A stretch of DNA of 64,000 nt from NCBI GenBank assembly GCA_018417955.1, contig JACTVC010000010.1, positions 446,763-510,762 on the forward strand. Direction: 5' to 3'. Each line of letters starts with the position of its first letter. The first letter of the stretch is position 1. Below, piece by piece: positions 55,561 to 64,000 of this stretch. Source of the stretch: Laccaria trichodermophora. Its lineage: Eukaryota > Basidiomycota > Agaricomycetes > Agaricales > Hydnangiaceae. Below the pieces are notes generated by a model. The model had not been told where the DNA came from. It worked only from the letters and a program-made list of their open reading frames with translations, and did not search any database. The position numbers were made by a program, and so were the translations under genes.

Positions 55561-58500
55561 TTAGAGGCCAAACCACGACTTTGTTGTCTGTTGAGCCGCC
55601 AGCCGTTTCGCCTAGAAAATGTCGGGACGGTTGACTTGACCGTTTGAAGATATGATTTTCTTACCTGCGCTACCATGCTTTTGCTTCCAGCTTCGAGCGC
55701 ACTGAAGCTCTCTTCCAGGTTCCCTAGCAATTGACTTCACATAATTGAGTAATGGATGATGCAAGATAGCGGCGAGATGCGTACCCTCGCTCACCAAGCG
55801 CGGAGGTTAATCGATTATATATGTTGGCTTGTGCTGCTGCCGCCGAGGCTGCAATACTCGCCGCAGCTGACCCCGCCGTACTTGCCACCCCGGCCTCCGC
55901 CGACATTGCCGCATCTTCAGTTGCCTCCTTGTCCCGCGGTTTCTTGGGAGTGGGTCTGTCAGGGCCGCCCACTTCGATGGCGTTAAAAACAAAGAATGAA
56001 GACTGAAAATTATACAGAGAACGCACAGATATCGTCAATCTGTGCACCAGTCAAAGCTTGGGCAGTTTGAAACCAGGATCCCATCAGGGACACAGGCCCA
56101 AGGGAGACAGGTTGTGGTTGGGCAGCGAGGTCCCGATTGATGTTTGTGAAATCGAGGTCTGCAGGGGCATGCAAGCGACGGATGTCGAATAGGGTTCCAT
56201 ACGTAGCGCTATCGATGATTCCCGATGTGGGGCTTCGAGCCCAGGAGACGAAGTCTCCACTCTCATCAATAGTCAATAGCCTGCATTCGATAGGCGTAAA
56301 ATAACATTTAAATACGTATAACTGTGGGGTTTTAAACTTACGGAGACGACGTCAGAGCATGCTCAAAGTCATGAAGATGTTCAAGTTGGGGCAACGAGTA
56401 CGTCAAGACCTCGTTTTTTTCGGTTACAACGACAAGGGCACGAGAACCTTTGACTAGTGAGCGTGTAAGAGAGGAGGTGTGGAATCGACCAACCCATGTG
56501 CTCGACCAACTGAGCAACTTGTGTGACTCCTGCCTTGTGTCGCCACTCTGCTTTACCGATACGATCACCATCAATATCGGTAAAGCATCGTGCACCTTTT
56601 TTTCCAACGACTAAGAAGAACGAGTGGGAGTTGTCTTTGGGAGTGGGTCGCAGTGATGCTGCTAGCCTCGCTGGATTAGGTTTTTTTAACGCCCCTGTTT
56701 TGCTATCAATAACAACACTATAGATTGGGTCCCATATTCCCTTGATTGTGATTGGTTCGCCAGATACTTTCCAGGAGGCCGGATTCCCGGAGGGAACGAG
56801 TGTAAACACCTCGCTATCGCCAGATGAGCAGGAAGCGATGAGGCGAACGCGCGCTTCGAAGTCTGAATTACGGGGGTTAGGGGAGAAAAGAGATATTGGA
56901 ATGATGACTACCTTTTGAAAGCGGAGCGATTGTCCAGACCAACGACGTGACTACATCAATGTGAGACGCATGGTGGCCTACTCCAGACAAACCAATGGTA
57001 GGCTTCGCCTTGTGTTTCTTAACGACTGCGCTATGAATGATTCTCGGGCCGCGCATGTCAAGGATTAAAAGGGAACCATCCGAATACGAGACGGCAAGAA
57101 AACCTGAATACAATTTGAGGGTGCAGTACGTATGGTCTATAGAGAAATGCTCACCAATGTCAGAGAGAGCGCAGGCTTCCACATTGCCTTTCCTAGCAGG
57201 GATCAAAAAGTACGGAGAGTGTCGTTTCTCCGGTTGAGGCACTACCTGCTTGAGTGGAGTGATTTCACTGTCTGGGATGTTTGCAACATTGGGCGAAGTT
57301 GGTGATGTCCGATAAACAACGACAGCCCCAGTATTGAGAACCACTGCGAACTCAAGCGCCTCCGGCGCGACTTCAACGGAATGGATTGATGTTTCCTTGT
57401 CGGGGAAGAATATTCGGTCACCAGTAGCGTTGGAAACCACATCGCTCAAATCTATCGTCATTGCTGGAAAAGCGTCGGGGAAATGGTTTTGTAGTGGATC
57501 AGTGCCTGAACTGACTAACAGTTGAGCGCTGACGTCAAAAAATTGGACTTTGAGGTTGAGATGGTAAGTCATCAAAATGCGGGGAGGTTGATACTGGATG
57601 AACAGTTGTTACAATACATCAAAATACGCCCGAGTCTATTCGACAAACCTTGGATAACCTGAGCTCGTTCTGCTTCGTTTGATCTGCAAATGCTCGACCA
57701 CCTTTGAGCAGCAAATTCCGCTCATCTACTGATCGATCACCTATGAAGAGGTGGTAAACGTCCTTTTCTAGGCTTATGAGGCGTCCGCCAAGAATGCCAG
57801 CATTGCCATTTGAAAGCGAGAAGGGGAGCCGCAAGGTGTGAACATCGATGGCCCTGCTTTCGACCCGATCAGAAGATGAGGCTTCTCGTGTAAAAAAACC
57901 AGAAGGCGGAAATAAATATCCTTCAGTAGCTCGTGTACTCCCGACAAAATCAACAAGAAATATGATAGCATACGGGTCGAAACTGCCAGAAAAGTGGGGA
58001 CTACTTGTGGGAATCAGGAGATAATCTTGAACAACGCCACTCGCACGATAGAAGAAAGATTTTGTAGGCTCGATAGATCGGCACATGGCATCCCTAAAGT
58101 GCGGATGCAGGGCAGTAGACGGACCAGGAGGTGGCTCCGAGGGTTGAAACGGAGGAAGGAGGTGAGTGGTCAAGCCGGGAGACGTGTCCGTCAAAAGACC
58201 GCCCAAGATAGTCAATACAGTGTCTCCGCCCCTCAGATCCGCTGAGTTAGAGAATCCACTCCAGGAAAGTTTGAAAATAGGTTCTCGGATGGACTTTGAA
58301 GAATTGGGTTTGCCCTCCGTCAGATAGGCCTCTAGCCCATCAGCATCAACGATATTGACGTCGACTGTCTCGATGGTACGGACAAGCAGAGGTTTTTCTT
58401 GGTCATCTACTGCCCAAAATGCGATAGAGCCGTCAGAATGTCCAACTGCGAAAAAGTGCCCTGTTGGATGTACTGCTATTGCCGTTACCTCTGGTCGGCG

Positions 58501-59641
58501 ATGCTCGAATATGTCCTTGACAAGAAGAGTAGTAAGAAAGACCGTAAATACAAGAGAAAGGATGTACCTCTACTCCGTATCCCGTCCCACCAGGCGCACC
58601 TGGAGGAAGGACTAGCTCGTATGCATGAACGCTGCTTCGTTGGGTCTGGCGCCCGTTAGTGATTTATTGACCAAAAGGGGGGGAAACGGACAAGGTCACT
58701 CAAAATCACTCCTCCTGTGTACAAGTTAGGAGAGATTGATGTGTTGAATGCAGCTCACCTGTGTAGGCCACAAACACCAAATTTAGATCTCGTGGATGTA
58801 TCACTACTTCTAGAAGTAGGAGACTGCATAGAAAAAAAGGCCAATTTTCCTAAATAAGAGAGTTTCTTGACTCAGTAGATACCTTACGAGTTTGAATCGG
58901 CAGCAATAGGGACACCACTGGCAGCCATATCCTTAATGTGGAGTTTCCATAAGTTTGGCACGGTGTGCGGGGATTTCCGAAAGCAAGTGAGGTCAAATGT
59001 TTTGATTTCTCCAGTCTGCAAGGCAAGGAAAACCTAGCGATGCTGAATCAATTTGAATGTCTTTCGGTCGAGACCTTGACAAACGTGTGTATGCGAAGGC
59101 GAAAGGGTAATAGAGCTGCATCGAAATGGACCTGAGTGTCTAAAGTGGGGGTGTGGTGTGAGAACTGACTTGACTGGATCAAATTTTGTGGTTGAGACGA
59201 TTTTTGGTCCCCCAAAGTTCAAAAGATCCCAAACATGAAGCTGATTGTTGTCATCTAAACGGAGTGGATATGGAAATAATCTTTTGGATCAAAGAAAAAG
59301 GCCCACCAAGCGCGACGATATTGGATGTTACGACCGCGAAAGACAGGAAGCGCACTGCAAAGTCTTGGGGCAGAGTTATCTTACATTCCACACCCGCGCC
59401 GCCGTACAAGTAGATACTCCCGCTAGACGTACCTTGTGGGGTGGTGAATGAAAAGTCTGTCTAGCAAAGTTATTAACCCACCGACCGCCAAAAGGCCAGA
59501 AGTTGGTTCAATGGCGGATGAGGAGACATCAATCAGGAATTCGAAGGTTCTCAGTCGCCCGATCATCCAATCCCCTTCGTCGCGAAGCTCAGGGGATAGG
59601 TCCGGAATGAAACTAACATGTTCGTGTTGTTTCGAGAACAT
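55561..59641 (-). CDS. SRO7: Lethal giant larvae / Sro7 / tomosyn family protein
   Basis: Exocytosis regulator with two WD40 propellers that binds t-SNAREs and Rab GTPases. ATG at 59641 opens MFSKQHEHVSFIPDLSPELR. Next come SAIEPTSGLLAVGTSSGSIY, VALDNNQLHVWDLLNFGGPK and many further blades, e.g. GFLAVSYSDGSLLILDMRGP. The C-terminus is a SNARE-like helix spread over several exons: LTSALGERGNLEESFSALEA, then SKSMVAQAKRLAAQQTTKSW, ending FGL at 55561. The Arg after ALGE sits where R-SNAREs have their zero-layer Arg. The middle exons are numerous and some borders are approximate. Confidence 0.85.
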
Positions 59642-60034
59642 TGCCCTGAAGGAACGAGTGCGATAGATACTATACTCAATTATTAGTCTTACATAAATAA
59701 TCCCAGATCTACATGCACGTGCAGAAATACTATAGTCCGGCCAACGCCCCTTGTTACTTGTAGCACCTTGTAAGGATCTTATAGTTACTACATACTTCGC
59801 TAGCGAGGTTGCCATTTCGGTAGTTACCTGAGTTGCTTATGCAGCGTAGTTAGCTAATAAATAATTCTCATTCTCATTCGATGGACTCCCAAGTCCAAGC
59901 CAAGTAAAGATAGTTCACGTAAAATGAGTCGTCCTAGTCATCTGCTAGGAATACAGGTAGATAAGTGAGTAATACTATTGATACACACTAATTATGAAAT
60001 ACATTAAACACACCACCCTGACATCTCAGTCCAG
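59642..60034. other. Gap upstream of the Sro7-like gene
   Basis: About 390 AT-rich bp, holding the promoter of the Sro7-like gene and the 3' end of the coiled-coil gene. Repeated CATTCTCATTC and AATAAATAATT tracts lie near 59850-59880. No gene is seen. Confidence 0.4.
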
Positions 60035-63000
60035 TCATCGAAGTTCCGGTAACTCAGGGGTTGACACACCTCTGATCTTACCAAGCCAGCTCTGCTTGGT
60101 GGGCTTCGCTGCCTGAGTAGTGTTAGGCAATAAAAGGTCGCGAGGGTTGTTCGTTAAATCTGAGATAACGAGCGGAAAATGGGAAGTCGCTTTGTCGCTG
60201 CGCTTGGGCGAGGGTGCGGGTATCATTGGACGGTTAGGCTGGTGGCGCAAGGGTGTGAAGCCGGACTGGAATCTGCTTAACACTCTTCGTACCCGGGGCG
60301 ATTTGTTCTCGATTCCAGCACCAGGCGTGCTATCCGCTGTGAAAGCCTGAGGCGGCAAGGCCTCACAGGATTCAAAATCGTCTGGAGCCCGGCGTTTTTT
60401 GCCAAACATGGTGGTGGACACCAAGGGCTCAGCTGTGGGCATAAGAATCCTATCAGGGGTGCGAGCTTTAAAGACCGGAGTTGGTGCTATTTTCCGCTCT
60501 GGTGTTTTGGGTCGAGGTGAGGAGGAGGGACCAGAAACCACGCGACTGGACGGTGTCAAGGCCATCCTCGCTGTGGGGTTTGGAATTTGAGGGGATGAAA
60601 GTGTTGTAGCGCGACGCGCAGGGGGGCGTGTAACTTCCGTCGACACCTGGGAAGGACCTGTAGATGGGCTTGGGGCGGTCGCTTTCATCGATGAAAGCTT
60701 GGTCTGGAGGTTTTGCACTTTGCGAGTCAAGGATTCAACTCTAGCATGCAGTTTCTTATTTTCTTTCAGCATTCTTATTGAAATAGAAGTTAGTAATGTG
60801 GGATCAGCGTATGACAGAACCTACCCAAGCGAGCGATCGTCATTCTCCTCTATCTCCGCACATTTGCTCCTTAACAACTCTTCCATTTCATTGTTGTGAT
60901 CTTCCAACTCTGCGACAACGTGTTCAAGGTTTGGTCGTGACTGCAACATCGTCAATTCTCGTTTTAGATCTGCCATTTCGCGCTTGTGCTGAGCGCTCTG
61001 AAGAGTAAGATTGACCATCGCGGTGTTCCCTGATTTCTCAGTTCTCTCCAATTCGGATTGAGTACGTTCCAGAGTCCCAGTGAGTGACTTCCGAGCTTGT
61101 TCACTGTCATTACTTGTGTGAGTACGTAGAATATACTATAATTTCACACACACACCTCTCCTTGACCTGATTTTCCAGAAATCGAGTCAATGAAAGCAGC
61201 CGCTGAATTTCTGCCTTCATAGTTGTTATCTGCTCCAGGAAGACTAGTTTCTCATCTTCCACAGACCTGCAATGCATCTCAGCTTGTGCAAGTTTCTCGT
61301 TGAGGATTTCGAGGTCCTCATGAGCTCGCAAGAGCTCAGCATCCGCCTTTTGCTGACGCTCAGTTACCACCAGCATTTGAGCTGCGTATTGTTCTCGGTC
61401 TAGGTTGGTTTTGTCTCTGTCGTCTTGAAGCTGTTGTGAGAGCTGTGCGGTCTGTTGAGTGGACTTCTCTAGCTGGTATGTGGCTTCCTCGAGCTGTTCT
61501 TGCAGCTGCGCTTTCTGGGCCTCCAGCTGCGTTAAAGTCAAGGAGAGCCGATCTTGAGCCTGTACGGCGGCGGCGATATTCTCTTGTTGGATGAGAGTAA
61601 GCTGAGCACAAACTCGTTCATTTTCCAACTGGAGCTTGAGCTGGCTTTCCTGTAAGTCAGTAGCTTTCCGCGCCATCTGCTCCAATTCAATTCGTAATGA
61701 TGAGCATATTTCTTCATAATGCTCTTTCAATTTCTCTTCACTCTCAGGAATCGCGAGCGGCTTGTCCTGCGTGGCCTCAATTTGTGTCTCGTGTTGCGAT
61801 CGTCCGTTCGTTGCCTCTAGAATCTTTTGATCATTGCTCCCAGATGAGCATTTTAGAGATTGTAGCTCAGTCAATGTCATATTGGCATCAGCGAGGCGTG
61901 ATTGCAGCGCTACAATTTCGTTGGCTTGTTGCTGGGAGCTCGAATCTCCATTATTGTTTGGAGACTCTCCTTCTTGCATGCGCTTCTGGACATCCTCGTG
62001 ATGATTATGAAGATCACTCAACGCCGCCTGATGGCCCTTTTCTTGCGTAGAAATGATGGTTTGGAGCCGACATATCTCAGCCTCGAGCTCAGATGACCTG
62101 ACAGCGAACTCCGACGCAAACCTAGACGAGTCCTGGATGGCAAGGTTAAGGTCAGACGATAGAGATGACACGGCGCCGTCTTTTATTCGTAGTTGGTCTT
62201 CCAGATTCGTGGCCCACATATTTAGCTGGGCATTTTCATGTCGAATTTGTTCGATATAGTCTGCAACTCCGGCTTGCTCTACTTGAGAGACGGCCAGGGC
62301 GATCGTCAGTTGCCTCTGATCGTCTTCGATGTCCCTATCTCTTGTTTCGGCGCGCAGGATGGTCTGCCTAGCCTTGCTGACAGTTTCGAAAACTACTCCA
62401 ATCAAAAGCCGGACGGAGTCTTCTTCTTCCTGTAACCTGACCTCCATATTTTCCATCTCCTCTTCCAAAGCTTCACCTTGGGAAAGGGCTCGATCTCGAG
62501 CTTCTCGAGCGTCTGCGCAGTCCTCCACCATTGCATCCTTCTGTGCCGCGAGCATTTCCAATTCCATGGTCATCTCAGCTAAACGCTCTTCTTGAAGGCG
62601 AAGGTTGGTTTCAAGTCGTCGGATATCGTGTTGATGGACGCCAATTTGCTCTGTCCTTCTCATCACCCGCATTTCCAGCTCTTCAATCTGGTCACGCAGG
62701 GCACGATTGGCTTCGTTAGACGTCATGGTAGATAATTGGTGGAATTGAAGGGAACTATAGCGACTTTCGGCATTAGCTAATTCTTGCTGGGCGGTGGCGA
62801 GGTCCGTCATTAAATTCGTTACTTGTAGTGTGAGTGAATCTCTCTCCGATTCGACATCCTCGAGTTGCTGCGTGAAGTCTGTCAGCTGGCAGACAACCTC
62901 TTCAAGTTTGTCACTACGTTCTTGCTGAGCAAGCTCGACAGCCCCAAACTCTTCTTGCCACACGCGATCCTTCGTTTCTAATTCGGCCTGGAGATCATCG

Positions 63001-64000
63001 CGCTGTTTAGTCATAGCCTCCAGGCATAGGACTACGGCATGAAGCTTGTTTTCCAGCTCCCTGAATCGTGTTTTGCCTTCAAAACATGCTTCACCAGCAT
63101 GTATAAGTCCCTGTTCTGAGTTTGTGGCAACGGTTCGGACTTCGTCAAGCCTGCCTTGGAGATGATCATTGCAGGAAGATAGATGTGCAACAATCAATAA
63201 GGATGATGTCGCAGCCAAAGCGAGTCGCTTCATCTCCTCGTTCTTGCGGCCAAGGGCAACGAATTGACGTTGGTTCATCTCCGAAAGCTGGGCGTATAAG
63301 TCATCCATCTCAGCTTTCATTTGTGCAATGGTTGTGACAGATTCGTCGCAGACCGAAGAAACTGACGCCGACAATTTGGCTTCCAGGGATTCAATAGTAA
63401 ACCTGGATTCAGATTCCAAAAATTGTATATCTCGCCGTAAGTTATCTCTCTCTCCCCGTAACCGGTCAACCGCACACAGAAGCCGCTCAACGTAGATGAC
63501 TGTGGCTTCGTCATAATTGGGCTGAGGCACAAGTGCGGATTGGTGATTTGATAGACTTGTTTCAAGGGAAGGGGAACTATGGATGCCAGAAGTACCATCG
63601 TTTGTGTCGTAGGACGGGATAGCCCTGCGGGGGGGGATTGAAGACGCATCCTGCTTCTATAGAGAAAACCTCTTACTTATCTTTCCAGTCATTGTTGTCA
63701 GCCTCGCTTAGGAGCTGTTCAAGTCGCGTAAGTTTGCGGCGCACATCATCGAGGTCGTTAAGCGCTTCCTCTTTTTCTTGAATCAAGGTAATTTCTCGTT
63801 CAAGGCTCTCCTCCACTTTGTGTCGCTCCTTCTTAAGTTGTAATTCGGTGTCGCGCAACAATTCTTTCAGTGGCACAAGATCTTGCACACCCCTCAGCAT
63901 TGCTTCAAGCGCAGTTATCTTGGCGTCGTCCTCGTCGATCCTCTTCAATAATTCTTCCTCTCTGCCGCCGTCCCCCTGCTGTTCCCTCAAGAGTGCTAGC
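60035..64000 (-). CDS. Large coiled-coil protein, partial (5' end beyond the window)
   Basis: Cut by the right window edge; the start is missing. Open exons at 63673-63990 and 61110-63530 are almost entirely heptad-rich coiled coil, e.g. MRVMRRTEQIGVHQHDIRRL and QLEEATYQLEKSTQQTAQL. The next exon (60821-61051 region) continues the coil. The last exon (60035-60772) is Ser/Pro-rich with motifs such as PSSSPRPKTPERKIAP and KKRRAPDDFES, and ends STPELPELR. It may be a cytoskeletal or spindle-associated protein, but I cannot name a family. An intron near 61110 joins KE to SNDSEQARKSLTGTLER. Confidence 0.75.

Noticed and set aside
1..64000. Transposon, CRISPR, rRNA or viral sequence
   Set aside because: No transposase or reverse-transcriptase motif, no spaced direct repeats and no rRNA-like stretch were seen on either strand.

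Overview
This window is nuclear DNA from a mushroom-forming basidiomycete (Agaricomycete-type fungus). Genes are densely packed on both strands and broken by many short introns, mostly about 45-75 bp. Two genes belong to basidiomycete-expanded membrane families (DUF6533 and DUF6534 types). I see no ribosomal RNA, tRNA, transposon or CRISPR structure. Most gene models below were built by joining exons by hand across splice sites. For IPP1, the RNase III-like gene, the F-box gene, RIB7 and MOCS1 the exon lengths were added up and give an intact frame.

Layout, 1-19 kb: inorganic pyrophosphatase (IPP1), nuclear-pore membrane protein POM152, a RNase III-fold/dsRNA-binding protein that has lost its catalytic acids, a thioredoxin with a C-terminal membrane anchor, a 528-residue orphan, mannosyltransferase ALG9, a DUF6533 membrane protein, an F-box protein, a RhoGEF and riboflavin reductase RIB7. 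19-33 kb: an NBR1-like autophagy receptor (PB1, ZZ fingers, FW domain), an O-methyltransferase, a DUF6534 membrane protein, aminodeoxychorismate lyase, UTP13 and a forkhead factor. 33-45 kb: a Zn2Cys6 regulator, a NIPSNAP protein, proteasome subunit PUP3, a fused MOCS1 (MoaA-MoaC) gene, a TXNDC17-like thioredoxin-fold protein and a secreted Thr-rich repeat protein. 45-64 kb: an EF-hand aspartate/glutamate carrier, tRNA methyltransferase TRM5, a TatD-type hydrolase, SNARE GOS1, TRM112, exosome subunit RRP45, a long Sro7/tomosyn-type protein and a large coiled-coil protein cut by the window edge.

The content is mostly housekeeping: RNA maturation (UTP13, TRM5, TRM112, RRP45), secretion and membranes (ALG9, GOS1, SRO7, POM152), cofactors (RIB7, MOCS1, ABZ2-like) and proteolysis/autophagy (PUP3, NBR1-like). 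I see no gene cluster forming one pathway. Several neighbours are divergent over very short shared promoters (TRM5/TatD, TRM112/RRP45, RhoGEF/RIB7, PUP3/MOCS1), and one convergent pair overlaps at its stop codons.

The most interesting signals are in gene architecture. An intron of MOCS1 would, if retained, end the protein at the conserved double glycine of MOCS1A, and if spliced, fuse MoaA to MoaC. Other points are a cluster of GC-AG introns (two in GOS1), a PUP3 first coding exon that is only the ATG, a 6-nt microexon in the carrier gene, and the RNase III-fold pseudoenzyme. I do not see a clearly new multi-gene system.
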